A DNA stretch of 64,000 nt from Sinorhizobium terangae. Its GTDB lineage: Bacteria > Pseudomonadota > Alphaproteobacteria > Rhizobiales > Rhizobiaceae. The translations under genes and the position numbers were made by a program. Where the stretch lies: assembly GCF_029714365.1 (NCBI RefSeq), contig NZ_CP121659.1, positions 992,001-1,056,000 on the forward strand, given 5' to 3'. Positions 27,648 through 36,515 of this stretch are shown one piece after another (the stretch's first letter is position 1; the number at the start of each line of letters is the position of its first letter). The notes below the pieces were generated by a model that had not been told where the DNA came from, searched no databases, and saw nothing but the letters and a program-made list of their open reading frames with translations.

Positions 27648-28892
27648 ATGCCTTCGGCGAAACGTCTGTGTTCTTTGCGATCGGTGACGTCGTGGCGTCG
27701 CTCTCTGTGCGCAATCGCCTTTGCATTTGTTGCGACGACCGCGAGCGCGACCGCCGTGCGGGCCGCCGAACCACTGCTCGCCTTTGCTGCCCGGATCGCT
27801 GGCGACGATGCCCGTACGCGCATTGTGGTCGAATTCGACCGCAAGCCGGAATTCTCAATCCACTATGTCGCAAATCCGGTCCGCGTCATCGTCGACTTGC
27901 CGGAAACCTCCTTCGGATTGAAGCCGGAGAGCCTGGAGCCGCGCGGACTTTTCGACGCAATCCGCTATGGGGGAATGGGGGGCGGCACGTCGCGGGTCGT
28001 CCTGTCCGCCAAGGGGCCGGTGGAAGTCAGCCATGCGGAAGTGAAGCCGCAAGAGGACGGCAAGAGCTTTCGACTCATCCTTGATGCCGAGAAGATCGAC
28101 AAGGCCCGCTTCGATGAACTTCTCGTAGACCAGCAATGGACGGGAACGATGCGTGCGGTAAAGACCGATCGGCCGGTCGCCGTCGTGAAGGACCCCGGCG
28201 CCTTTGTCATTGCTGTCGACGCCGGCCATGGCGGCATCGATACGGGCGCCATCGGCACCGTCACCAAGACCGAGGAAAAGCATGTGACGCTCGCCTTCGC
28301 GGAGGAACTGGTCGCGACGCTGAAGCGCGAAGCCGGTGTCGAGGCATTCCTGACCCGCGATCGCGACGAATTCCTGTCGCTGCCGCAGCGTGTGCAGATC
28401 GCGCGGCAGAAAGGCGCCAACCTGTTCATCTCCGTTCACGCCGACACGCTGAAACAAAAGGACATTCGCGGGGCCACGGTCTATACCATCTCCGACAAGG
28501 CATCCGACCATCTCGCAGCCAGCTTGGCTGAGCGCGAAAACCTGTCCGACGAGATCGCCGGAGTACCGCTGCAAAGCGAGCCGGCGGAAGTGGCGGACAT
28601 CCTGATCGATCTCACGCGCCGCGAAACCCAGGCCTTCTCGGTCAATCTCGCGCGCACCGTCGTTTCGTCCTTCGAAGGCCAGATCGGCCTGATCAACAAT
28701 CCCCATCGCTACGCGGGTTTCCGCGTCCTGCAGGCACCGGACGTGCCCTCCATCCTGCTTGAACTCGGCTTCCTTTCGAACAAGGACGATGAGAAGCAAT
28801 TACTTGATCCGGTATGGCGCAAGAAGGTGTCGGGCCTGCTAGCGGCGGCCGTTCGACGCTATCGCGAAACAGCAGTCGCAAATGGCGGCTAG
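27648..28892 (+). CDS. amiC: N-acetylmuramoyl-L-alanine amidase (AmiC type)
   Basis: A 414-residue exported enzyme that splits peptidoglycan during cell division. It has a signal peptide (MPSAKRLCSLRS, hydrophobic SLCAIAFAFVATTASA, cleavage near VRA), an N-terminal AMIN domain (AARIAGDDARTRIVVEF...DLPETSFG) and a C-terminal Amidase_3 domain. Zinc ligands are visible in AVDAGHGGIDTGAIG, TEEKHVTLAFAE and ISVHADTL, and the catalytic Glu in LLELGFLSN. The start ATG 27648 follows GGGGAG and gives a proper signal peptide; the frame is open from TTG 27552. mrcA follows 357 bases later on the same strand. Confidence 0.92.
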   Translation: MPSAKRLCSLRSVTSWRRSLCAIAFAFVATTASATAVRAAEPLLAFAARIAGDDARTRIVVEFDRKPEFSIHYVANPVRVIVDLPETSFGLKPESLEPRGLFDAIRYGGMGGGTSRVVLSAKGPVEVSHAEVKPQEDGKSFRLILDAEKIDKARFDELLVDQQWTGTMRAVKTDRPVAVVKDPGAFVIAVDAGHGGIDTGAIGTVTKTEEKHVTLAFAEELVATLKREAGVEAFLTRDRDEFLSLPQRVQIARQKGANLFISVHADTLKQKDIRGATVYTISDKASDHLAASLAERENLSDEIAGVPLQSEPAEVADILIDLTRRETQAFSVNLARTVVSSFEGQIGLINNPHRYAGFRVLQAPDVPSILLELGFLSNKDDEKQLLDPVWRKKVSGLLAAAVRRYRETAVANGG

Positions 28893-29249
28893 GTTCGGCG
28901 CAATCGACTGCATCGGGCGGTGGTTGCGGCGTACGGGAAGTGATTTGTGTCGCCCGGGTAACAGCGATATGCTTTTCAACAGGATGCGCACGGGATAATC
29001 GGAAACCAGCCCTATTTTACTCACAATCCGGGCACTTAGGGAAAAGGTGCCCGGATTTGTTGAGGAAGAGTGTTGATGCTTGACCTTCCTCGCCATATGA
29101 GGGAGCGCGTAGCCGCTATACCAGACGATTTCTGACGAAGAGTTTTGGCGAGGTCGATTTCGTTTGCGAGAACACGGAGCCTTCGGGCCTTCGCATCATG
29201 CGACGACGACCTGGCGATGGGACGATAATTAGGTACCGGTATCTGACTG
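28893..29249. other. 357-bp gap between amiC and mrcA
   Basis: There is no gene. The region contains the long imperfect hairpin at 29020-29064 and must supply the mrcA promoter. Several hexamers resembling CTTGAC and CATATG occur near 29079-29100, but none have proper spacing, so I do not assign a promoter. Confidence 0.5.
29020..29064. repeat. Long imperfect inverted repeat between amiC and mrcA
   Basis: CTCACAATCCGGGCAC (29020-29035) faces GTGCCCGGATTTGTTGAG (29047-29064) across an 11-base loop, with 11 perfect central pairs and a bulged outer stem. No U-run follows on either strand, so it is not a classical intrinsic terminator. It could be a processing site, an sRNA hairpin or an operator. 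Confidence 0.6.
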
Positions 29250-31703
29250 ATGATCAGACTGATTGGATATTTTTTCGGCATTGGTGCGTTTCTGCTGCTT
29301 GGCGTTGCTGCGGCCGTCGCGATCTACCTTGGCGCCATCACCAAGGATTTGCCGGACTACGAGGTGCTGGCCAAATACGCGCCGCCGGTAACCACGCGTT
29401 TCCACGCCGGCAATGGCGCCCTGATGGCCGAATATGCCCGCGAGCGGCGCCTCTATCTTCCGATCCAGGCGATCCCTGATCGCGTCAAGGCGGCCTTCAT
29501 TTCTGCCGAAGACAAGAATTTCTACCAGCATCCCGGCGTCGACATCACCGGTCTCGTCCGCGCCATCGCCGTCAACCTGCAGAACTTCGGCTCCGGGCGG
29601 CGCCCGGTCGGCGCTTCGACGATTACCCAACAGGTCGCGAAGAACTTCCTGCTGACCTCCGACCAGACGATCGACCGCAAGATCAAGGAAGCAATCCTCT
29701 CCTTCCGCATCGAGCAGGCCTACAGCAAGGATCGAATTCTCGAGCTCTACCTCAACGAGATCTTCTTCGGCCTGAACTCCTACGGAATTGCCGGCGCCGC
29801 GCTGACTTATTTCGACAAGTCGGTGACCGAACTCACCGTTGCCGAAGCCGCCTATCTCGCTGCATTGCCGAAAGGGCCGGCCAACTATCATCCCTTCCGC
29901 AAGACGGAAGCCGCGATCGAGCGCCGCAACTGGGTGGTCGACCGGATGGTGGAAAACGGCTACGTGACCAAGGCGGATGGCGAAGAAGCCAAGAAGCAGC
30001 CGCTTGGGGTCACCCCGCGCCGCGGTGGCGCTCACCTTTTCGCGTCCGACTTCTTCGCCGAGGAGGTGCGTCGTCAGATCATCCAGAAGTATGGGGACAA
30101 CGCGCTTTATGAGGGCGGCCTCTCGGTGCGTACGTCGCTTGATCCGCATTTGCAGATCGTGGCGCGCAAGGCGCTGCAGGACGGCCTTTTGAACTACGAC
30201 GAGCGCCGCGGCTTCCACGGCCCGATCAAGACGATCGAGATCGGCGGCGACTGGGGCGAGCCGCTCGGCAAGATCCCGAGCCTCAGCGATGTGCCGGAGT
30301 GGAAGCTGGCAGTTGTCCTTTCGGTCGACACCGAAGGCGCGCAGATCGGTATCCAGCCGGAGAAGGAAGCATCCGGCAAGATCGTTCCGGAGCGCGTGAC
30401 AGGGCACATTTCGGCAAAGAACATGCAGTGGGCCTACCGTTCTGCCGGTGGCCAGCGCAAGACCGCCAAATCGCCGGAAGGTGTGCTCGGACCGGGTGAT
30501 GTCATCTATGTCGAACCGGCGGGCGAAGAGGGTGAATATCGGCTGCGCCAGCCGCCGAAGGTACAGGGCGGGCTGGTCGCAATGGATCCGCATACCGGTC
30601 GCGTGCTGGCGATGGTCGGCGGCTTTTCTTACGCCCAGTCGGAGTTCAACCGTGCCACGCAGGCGATGCGCCAGCCCGGCTCGTCGTTCAAGCCCTTCGT
30701 GTACGCGGCCGCGCTCGACAATGGCTATACGCCGGCCTCGGTCATCCTCGATGCGCCGATCGAGATCGTTGCCGGCGGCCAGGTCTGGCGCCCGGAGAAC
30801 TACGGTGGCGGCTCTGCCGGTCCTTCCACCCTGCGCCTGGGCATCGAGAAGTCGCGCAACCTGATGACAGTGCGGCTTGCCAACGACATGGGCATGAACA
30901 TCGTTGCCGAATATGCAGAGCGTTTCGGAATCTATGACAAGATGGCGCCGCTGCTTTCGATGTCGCTCGGCTCGGGCGAGACCACGGTGCTGCGCATGGT
31001 TTCGGCCTATGCCGTGATCGCCAACGGCGGCAAGCAGATCAAGCCGTCGCTGATCGACCGGATTCAGGACCGTTATGGCAAGACCATCTTCCGCCACGAG
31101 GATCGGACCTGTGACAACTGCAACGCCGATGACTGGGCGAGCCAGGAAGAGCCGGTGCTGACGGACAACCGCGAGCAGGTTCTCGATCCGATGACGTCCT
31201 ATCAGATCACGTCGATGATGGAAGGCGTCATCACGCGCGGCACCGCGGCCGGCAAGATCAAGCTCGACCGTCCGATTGCCGGCAAGACCGGGACGACCAA
31301 CGACGAGAAGGATGCCTGGTTCGTGGGCTATACCCCCGACCTCGTGGCCGGCCTTTATCTCGGCTTCGACGATCCGGCGCCGCTCGGTCGCGGGGCGACC
31401 GGCGGCAGCCTCTCGGCGCCGATCTTCAACGCCTTCATCCAGGAGGCGGTCAAGGGCACGCGTCCCAGCAAGTTCGTGGTGCCGGAAGGCATGAGCCTCA
31501 TTCCCGTCAACCGAAAGACAGGCATGGCGGCTGTCGAAGGCGAGCCGGACACGATTATCGAAGCCTTCAAGCCGGGCACTGGCCCCGCCGATTCCTTCTC
31601 CGTCATCGGTGGTCTCGATCAATACGTGCCGCCTGAGGAGATCCTGAGGAACTCGCCGCAGGCGAACCAGGCGGTGACGTCCGGCTCCAACGGCCTGTTC
31701 TGA
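29250..31703 (+). CDS. mrcA: Penicillin-binding protein 1A
   Basis: An 817-residue bifunctional class A PBP that polymerises and crosslinks peptidoglycan. An N-terminal membrane anchor (MIRLIGYFFGIGAFLLLGVA) is followed by a GT51 glycosyltransferase domain with SAEDKNFYQHPGVD and GASTITQQVAKNF, an OB-like insertion, and a transpeptidase domain with SSFKPF (catalytic Ser), SRN and KTGTTND. Length is typical of PBP1a. It follows amiC, so peptidoglycan synthesis and cleavage genes are neighbours; prfB follows after a 150-bp gap with a RIME-like palindrome. Confidence 0.96.
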   Translation: MIRLIGYFFGIGAFLLLGVAAAVAIYLGAITKDLPDYEVLAKYAPPVTTRFHAGNGALMAEYARERRLYLPIQAIPDRVKAAFISAEDKNFYQHPGVDITGLVRAIAVNLQNFGSGRRPVGASTITQQVAKNFLLTSDQTIDRKIKEAILSFRIEQAYSKDRILELYLNEIFFGLNSYGIAGAALTYFDKSVTELTVAEAAYLAALPKGPANYHPFRKTEAAIERRNWVVDRMVENGYVTKADGEEAKKQPLGVTPRRGGAHLFASDFFAEEVRRQIIQKYGDNALYEGGLSVRTSLDPHLQIVARKALQDGLLNYDERRGFHGPIKTIEIGGDWGEPLGKIPSLSDVPEWKLAVVLSVDTEGAQIGIQPEKEASGKIVPERVTGHISAKNMQWAYRSAGGQRKTAKSPEGVLGPGDVIYVEPAGEEGEYRLRQPPKVQGGLVAMDPHTGRVLAMVGGFSYAQSEFNRATQAMRQPGSSFKPFVYAAALDNGYTPASVILDAPIEIVAGGQVWRPENYGGGSAGPSTLRLGIEKSRNLMTVRLANDMGMNIVAEYAERFGIYDKMAPLLSMSLGSGETTVLRMVSAYAVIANGGKQIKPSLIDRIQDRYGKTIFRHEDRTCDNCNADDWASQEEPVLTDNREQVLDPMTSYQITSMMEGVITRGTAAGKIKLDRPIAGKTGTTNDEKDAWFVGYTPDLVAGLYLGFDDPAPLGRGATGGSLSAPIFNAFIQEAVKGTRPSKFVVPEGMSLIPVNRKTGMAAVEGEPDTIIEAFKPGTGPADSFSVIGGLDQYVPPEEILRNSPQANQAVTSGSNGLF

Positions 31704-31717
31704 CCCTTTCCATCCAA

Positions 31718-31764
31718 TGCATGTCGCCCAAAAGTGTGCAGCGGTTTTGGGATAACGACATGCA
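31718..31764. repeat. RIME-like palindrome, TGCATGTCG family, copy 2
   Basis: TGCATGTCG...CGACATGCA with interior CAGCGGTTTTGGGATAA. It is the inverted orientation of the copy at 16841-16888. Here it follows the mrcA stop by 15 bases. Confidence 0.75.
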
Positions 31765-31778
31765 CAGATAAGAAGCAC

Positions 31779-31808
31779 CGCCCGTCGCCTTTACATCGGC
31801 GGCGGGCG
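31779..31808 (+). terminator. Possible mrcA transcription end (GC hairpin)
   Basis: CGCCCGTCGCC pairs with GGCGGCGGGCG around an eight-base loop (one wobble). The tract after it is only CGCTATTTG, so termination would be weak or need another factor. Confidence 0.4.
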
Positions 31809-31855
31809 TCGCTATTTGAGCGTCACGTTTTTACGGGTTCACAAGAAGCAGGAAC

Positions 31856-32987
31856 ATGCGAAGCGAAATCGAGAACATCGTCGACGAAATCAAGCAGGCC
31901 ATAAGCCTGCTGAGGAGGCATCTTTGACTGGGACCAGGCGATAAGACGACTGGACTGGTTGAACAACAAGGCGGAGGACCCGTCGCTCTGGAACGATGCC
32001 GCCGAGGCGCAGAAGCTGATGCGCGAGCGCCAACAGCTCGACGACGGCATAAACGGCCTGCGCCGGTTTGAGCAGCAGCTTAACGACAATATCGAGCTAA
32101 TCGAGCTTGGCGAGGAAGAAGGCGACGCAGCGATCGTCGCGGACGCCGAGGAAGCGCTGAAACAGCTGCGCAATGAAGCCGCTAAGAAGCAGGTCGAGGC
32201 CATGCTTTCCGGCGAGGCGGATCAGAACGACACCTATCTCGAAGTCCATTCGGGTGCCGGCGGCACGGAAAGCCAGGACTGGGCGAACATGCTGCTGCGC
32301 ATGTATACCCGCTGGGCCGAGCGCCAGGGCTATAAGGTGGAACTCATGGAAATCCAGGACGGGGAAGAGGCCGGCATCAAGTCCGCCACGCTCCTCGTCA
32401 AGGGTCACAACGCCTATGGTTGGCTGAAGACGGAGTCGGGCGTGCACCGGCTTGTCCGTATCTCGCCCTACGACAGCAATGCCCGGCGGCATACCTCGTT
32501 CTCGTCCATCTGGGTCTACCCGGTGGTCGACGATTCGATTCAGATCGATATCAACGAAGGCGACTGCCGGATCGATACCTACCGTTCTTCGGGCGCCGGT
32601 GGCCAGCACGTCAACACGACCGATTCCGCCGTGCGCATCACGCACATGCCGAGCGGCATCGTGGTGCAGTGCCAGCAGGAGCGCTCTCAGCACAAGAACC
32701 GGGCCAAGGCCTGGGACATGTTGCGCGCGCGGCTCTACGAGGCCGAGCTCAAGAAGCGCGAGGAAGCGGCGAACGCCGAGGCGGCTTCCAAGACCGATAT
32801 CGGCTGGGGTCACCAGATCCGTTCCTATGTTCTCCAGCCCTACCAGCTGGTGAAGGATTTGCGGACGGGCGTCGAGAGCACGAGCCCCAGCGATGTGCTC
32901 GACGGCGAATTGAACGACTTCATGGAGGCGGCTCTGGCCCACCGTGTACAGGGCGGCGCGGATGCCGTTGTCGAAGACTTGAGCTAG
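31856..32987 (+). CDS. prfB: Peptide chain release factor 2, with programmed +1 frameshift
   Basis: RF2 ends translation at UGA and UAA. The gene opens at ATG 31856 ([17 protein letters not shown]) and meets an in-frame TGA at 31925 inside AGGAGGCATCTTTGAC, the classic RF2 frameshift site: an internal Shine-Dalgarno-like AGGAGG, then CTT TGA C. Skipping T31925 continues into GAC TGG GAC... and gives a full 376-residue RF2, with GAGGQHVN for peptidyl-tRNA hydrolysis. The stop-codon recognition tripeptide region reads [13 protein letters not shown], with Tyr where E. coli has SPF. Frameshifting lets low RF2 raise its own synthesis. Annotate as joined 31856-31924 and 31926-32987. Confidence 0.96.
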
Positions 32988-33015
32988 AGCAATTCTAGGA
33001 ATACTGGACCATTGG

Positions 33016-33044
33016 AGGCCGGGTGCATGCGCCCGGCCTTCTTT
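33016..33044 (+). terminator. Intrinsic terminator of prfB
   Basis: AGGCCGGG pairs with CCCGGCCT around TGCATGCG and is followed by TCTTT, 28 bases after the prfB stop and before the convergent hypothetical gene. Confidence 0.8.
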
Positions 33045-33056
33045 ATTGTGGCGGTG

Positions 33057-33569
33057 TCAGTTTGTTGCGCGCTCGATCTTGATGTCGCCGACATCATCGA
33101 TCACCACGGTCCAGGACTCCGGTTCCCTGGCCGAAGGGTCCGTCTTCAGATAGACGGTTGCGAACATGCCCGGTTGCTCGGTGATTCCGGTCGAAGTTTC
33201 CGGCCGGATGTCTGTGACATAGGGCTTCAATGCGGTGAATTCTTCCAGCTCGGCCGACGAAAGCACTTCAGGACCGGCGGGTGTCGAGGCAACCTGCTGA
33301 AGGTGCACTTGAGCGGTGCCGTCGTTCTGGCGAACCGCGATGAGCTTGTAATAGCCACGCTTACCGCCAGGTGAGCTTCCCTGCGAACCGGATGCCGCGT
33401 CGCCGGGATTTTTCTCCGCACTATCCTGTGAAAGCGCTGCGCCGCTTTCCTCCCAGTAACCGGTGCTGGTCACAAAGGTAATGTTCGAGGGAAGGATGGG
33501 GGATTCTTGCGCCCAGAGGTTGCTTGCGGGCAGGGCGAGGCAAAACGCGAGAAGCAGGGCTTTATACAT
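33057..33569 (-). CDS. Exported hypothetical protein
   Basis: A 170-residue protein with a signal peptide (MYKALLLAFCLALPAS, cleavage near LWA-QE). The mature part has strands such as GYYKLIAVRQNDGTAQVHLQQV and WTVVIDDVGDIKIERA, joined by a serine/glycine-rich stretch (DAASGSQGSSPGGKRG), suggesting a beta-rich periplasmic domain. I recognise no family. The start at 33569 gives the cleanest signal peptide, though AGGAGG lies 12 bases away; the ATG at 33581 is directly after it. It is downstream of nadK on the same strand, 90 bases apart, so co-transcription is possible. Confidence 0.65.
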   Translation of the reverse strand: MYKALLLAFCLALPASNLWAQESPILPSNITFVTSTGYWEESGAALSQDSAEKNPGDAASGSQGSSPGGKRGYYKLIAVRQNDGTAQVHLQQVASTPAGPEVLSSAELEEFTALKPYVTDIRPETSTGITEQPGMFATVYLKTDPSAREPESWTVVIDDVGDIKIERATN

Positions 33570-33659
33570 CGGTCGACGCATCCTCCTGAAATGCCTGAAC
33601 GGCGGGGGCCGGCGGCTACCGTTTTGAACCATATCACATCGGTCCTGCAACGTGTGATT

Positions 33660-34433
33660 TCAATTGGAGAATTGCTCTGCAAGAATGCGATCGGACCAGG
33701 AATGGTCCGGATCGGAGAGGATCCGGGCGGTCAGCTTTTCGGATTCGGCGATGCGAACCTTGACGACCGACTTCACCTCCTGGTGATCGGCGACCGCGTT
33801 GACCGGTCGCTTGTCCGCCTCGAGGATCTCGATCTCGACGGTGACGTGATTGGGCAGCAGCGCGCCGCGCCAACGCCGTGGGCGGAACGGGCTGACGGGC
33901 GTGAGCGCCAGCAGTGGTGCTTCGAGCGGCAGGATCGGGCCGTGCGCGGAGAGGTTGTATGCCGTCGAGCCGGCCGGCGTCGCCAGGAGAAGGCCGTCGC
34001 AGGTCAGTTCCTCAAGCCTCGTCTTGCCGTCGATGATGACCTTCAGTTTGGCGGCCTGATAGGATTGGCGAAACAGATAGACTTCGTTGATCGCCAATGC
34101 CGTGAATATGTTGCCGTTGACGTCGGTCGTCTGCATCTCCAGGGGGTGAAAGGCATTCTCGACAGCTTTTTCGATGCGGCGATGCAGGTTTTCGGTGCTG
34201 TAGCGGTTCATCAGAAAGCCCACCGAGCCGCGGTTCATGCCATAGACGAGTTTGCCGGAGTTCATCGTCTTGTGCAGCGTATGCAGCATGAAGCCGTCAC
34301 CGCCGAGTGCGACGATCACGTCGGCCTCGTCCGCTTCGTGATTGCCATAAATGGCCTTGAGATCCTTGGCCGCCTTTTGCGCCTCTTCTGCCGAGGAGGC
34401 GAGGAAGGCGAGTGTGTTGAACTTGCGGGCCAT
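33660..34433 (-). CDS. nadK: NAD kinase
   Basis: A 257-residue NAD kinase that makes NADP from NAD and ATP. The family motifs VIVALGGDGFMLHTLH (GGDG near residue 45), INEVYLFR (NE/D) and CDGLLLATPAGSTAYNLSA are intact. The start is ATG 34433 (MARKFNTLAFLASS); an upstream in-frame extension to 34496 has no ribosome site. It reads away from tRNA-Thr, with its promoter in the gap before that tRNA. Confidence 0.95.
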   Translation of the reverse strand: MARKFNTLAFLASSAEEAQKAAKDLKAIYGNHEADEADVIVALGGDGFMLHTLHKTMNSGKLVYGMNRGSVGFLMNRYSTENLHRRIEKAVENAFHPLEMQTTDVNGNIFTALAINEVYLFRQSYQAAKLKVIIDGKTRLEELTCDGLLLATPAGSTAYNLSAHGPILPLEAPLLALTPVSPFRPRRWRGALLPNHVTVEIEILEADKRPVNAVADHQEVKSVVKVRIAESEKLTARILSDPDHSWSDRILAEQFSN

Positions 34434-34539
34434 AAGACTCAGTCCGTCATCGTGAAAGGGCAGGGCGGTCGGGTTGCCAATCCCATTTTCTGGCACGACC
34501 TCGTCGTGAACGCACCCGAAAAATTGGGAGAAGCCGCAT

Positions 34540-34568
34540 TTTTGCTTTACACGGAATCAGAATATGAT
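34540..34568 (+). promoter_or_regulatory. Candidate promoter of tRNA-Thr
   Basis: TTTTGC, a 17-base spacer and TATGAT place a start point near 34575, about a dozen bases before the tRNA. The -10 is good and the -35 poor, so this is a moderate candidate. Confidence 0.4.
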
Positions 34569-34587
34569 AACTCCCAGCGCGGAAAGT

Positions 34588-34663
34588 GCCCTTATAGCTC
34601 AGTTGGTAGAGCGGCTGATTTGTAATCAGTAGGTCGGGAGTTCGAGTCTCTCTGGGGGCACCA
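34588..34663 (+). tRNA. tRNA-Thr (anticodon TGT)
   Basis: A complete cloverleaf of 76 bases with an encoded CCA: acceptor GCCCTTA/TGGGGGC (two G-U pairs), D-arm AGCTCAGTTGGTAGAGC, anticodon stem-loop CTGATTTGTAATCAG, and T-arm GGGAGTTCGAGTCTCTC. It is followed by a run of six T that could stop transcription. In E. coli a Thr tRNA begins the tRNA-tufB operon; here it is about 3.2 kb upstream of tRNA-Tyr. Confidence 0.97.
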
Positions 34664-34707
34664 TTTTTTCAACGGTTTAGCCGTATTCCCATACACTCAC
34701 TTTCCGA

Positions 34708-35649
34708 TCAGATGTCGAACGATGCCGCCGGTCTCGGGTCGAACTCGACGCAGCGCGCCATGGCGGTGAACAGGTTTTCGGCGAGATAGTCGATCAGGGC
34801 GCGCGTTGCGGGCAGCAGACCGCGGCGGGAGGGGAAGACGAGGTGGACCATGACATCGCCCGACGTCCATTCCGGCAGGACCGGAACGAGGACACCGGTG
34901 CGGAAGGCGCGTTCGCAGATGTGGTCCGGCAGTAGCGCTATTCCCATACCCTCGATCGCGGCGCGCTCGAGGATAAGGAAATCGCTGCAACCGATGATCG
35001 GCCGGTGTGCGATTTCGATCGCAGTTCCGTCGGCATGGAGCAGCCGCCAGGTGTCGTTGGTATGGTGCTCGTTTGCCGAGAGCGTTGGCATCTGGGCAAG
35101 ATTGTCGACGGTGATGCCATTGAGACGGGCGAGAAGCGTCGGGCTTGCCGCGAGTCGCTGGCGCACCGTGCCGAACTGGCGCACGATCAATTGACTGTCG
35201 GTGTCAAGCTGTTCGCGAGCGCGCAGAGCGACATCGATTCGCTCCTCGACGAGGTCAAGGCGCCTGTTGGTCGTCGTGATCAGCAAACGAACGCCGGGAT
35301 ATCGGCGATGGAAGCCGGGCAGGATGTCAGCCAGCATCGGCGTGAAGCCAAATGGGCAACCGAGCCGGACGATTCCCGTCGGCTCGGCACGCACCGCCGC
35401 GATTTCGGCCTCGGCCGCCTCGACGCCTTCCAGCAATCCCTGGCAATGCTCGTAGAAGACGGTCCCGATTTCGGTCATCCGCAGCTTGCGGGTCGAGCGC
35501 TCGAGCAGACGGACGCCAAGTTGCTCTTCCAGGCGCGCGACATGCTTGCTGAGCTTCGATTTTGGCATGTTCAGGTCTCGCGCTGCCGCGCTGAAGCCAT
35601 TGTTTCTTACGACGGCCGCGAAGAGCGCGATGTCATTAAGGTCCTGCAT
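34708..35649 (-). CDS. LysR family transcriptional regulator
   Basis: A 313-residue LysR regulator. The N-terminal winged helix-turn-helix covers residues 1-60 (DIALFAAVVRNNGFSAAARDLNMPKSKLSKHVARLEEQLGVRLLERST, cited as the span 5-52), followed by a substrate-binding domain. The type is the LTTR often paired with quinone or nitro reductases. It is divergent from the azoR-like gene, separated by 136 bases, and so probably regulates it in response to a quinone or electrophile. That regulatory link is inferred from position. Confidence 0.9.
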   Translation of the reverse strand: MQDLNDIALFAAVVRNNGFSAAARDLNMPKSKLSKHVARLEEQLGVRLLERSTRKLRMTEIGTVFYEHCQGLLEGVEAAEAEIAAVRAEPTGIVRLGCPFGFTPMLADILPGFHRRYPGVRLLITTTNRRLDLVEERIDVALRAREQLDTDSQLIVRQFGTVRQRLAASPTLLARLNGITVDNLAQMPTLSANEHHTNDTWRLLHADGTAIEIAHRPIIGCSDFLILERAAIEGMGIALLPDHICERAFRTGVLVPVLPEWTSGDVMVHLVFPSRRGLLPATRALIDYLAENLFTAMARCVEFDPRPAASFDI

Positions 35650-35785
35650 TTCCTGCCTCCAAGGCCGTCGTTCCGCGAAAGATTGTTTCTATCAGGAAAC
35701 AGAATGTCAAATATCTGCGCACTTATCCTGCGATTGTTTTCCGATCATATGAAGGGGACCGCAACGCAACATAAAGGTGCCTCCC

Positions 35786-36406
35786 ATGAAAGTCCTTCAT
35801 ATCGACTCCGGCATTCTCGGAGAACATTCGGTTTCCCGTCGCCTGACCGCGGCGATCGTCTCTCAGATCAAGGCTGACCGGCCGGACGCCGAGATCACCT
35901 ATCGCGACCTGGTGGCCAACGGTGTGCAGCACCTCACCGGCTCGCAGATCATGGCCCCGGCCGATCTCGGTGGCGTCGAACCGGCTCTCGCCGCCGACGT
36001 TCAGAGCGGTCGCCGGATGCTGGAAGAATTCCTGGCCGCCGACACCGTCGTAGTCGGTGCGCCGATGTACAACTTCTCCATTCCGAGCCAGCTGAAGGCG
36101 TGGATCGATCGGCTCGCCGTCGCCGGCAAGACCTTCCGCTACACCGAAGCTGGCCCGGAAGGGCTCGCAAAGGGCAAGAAGGTCATCATCGCATCGACCC
36201 GCGGCGGACATTATTCCGCTGGCCCGGCTGCAGCCATGGACCATCAGGAAAGCTACCTGAGGACAGTTTTCGGCTTCTTCGGCATCACGGATGTCGAATT
36301 CGTCCGGGCTGAGGGCCTCAACCTCGGCGACGATTCGAAGCAGTTCGCGATTGCTGAGGCCGAAAAGGCGATCACTGCCGGCAACGTCCTTCGTCTGGCG
36401 AGCTAA
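35786..36406 (+). CDS. azoR: FMN-dependent NADH:quinone oxidoreductase / azoreductase
   Basis: A 206-residue flavodoxin-like fold protein of the AzoR family, which reduces quinones and azo compounds with NADH. Motifs include the phosphate-binding HIDSGILGEHSVSRRL at the N-terminus, VGAPMYNFSIPSQLKAWIDR and ASTRGGHY. The start is ATG 35786 (MKVLHIDSG), after AAGGTG; the frame is open nine bases further up. It is divergent from the LysR gene and followed by a perfect terminator. Confidence 0.92.
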   Translation: MKVLHIDSGILGEHSVSRRLTAAIVSQIKADRPDAEITYRDLVANGVQHLTGSQIMAPADLGGVEPALAADVQSGRRMLEEFLAADTVVVGAPMYNFSIPSQLKAWIDRLAVAGKTFRYTEAGPEGLAKGKKVIIASTRGGHYSAGPAAAMDHQESYLRTVFGFFGITDVEFVRAEGLNLGDDSKQFAIAEAEKAITAGNVLRLAS

Positions 36407-36441
36407 GACGTTCATCTGGACCGTGAGATATCGGTTCGTTG

Positions 36442-36484
36442 CGGAGAATGCCGGCTGTGAAAGCAGCCGGCATTCTCCGTTTTT
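36442..36484 (+). terminator. Strong intrinsic terminator after azoR
   Basis: A 16-bp perfect stem (CGGAGAATGCCGGCTG with CAGCCGGCATTCTCCG) with a six-base loop and five T follows the azoR stop by 35 bases. Confidence 0.92.
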
Positions 36485-36515
36485 ACTGGTCGTCATTTCG
36501 CGCTAATATCCACGT

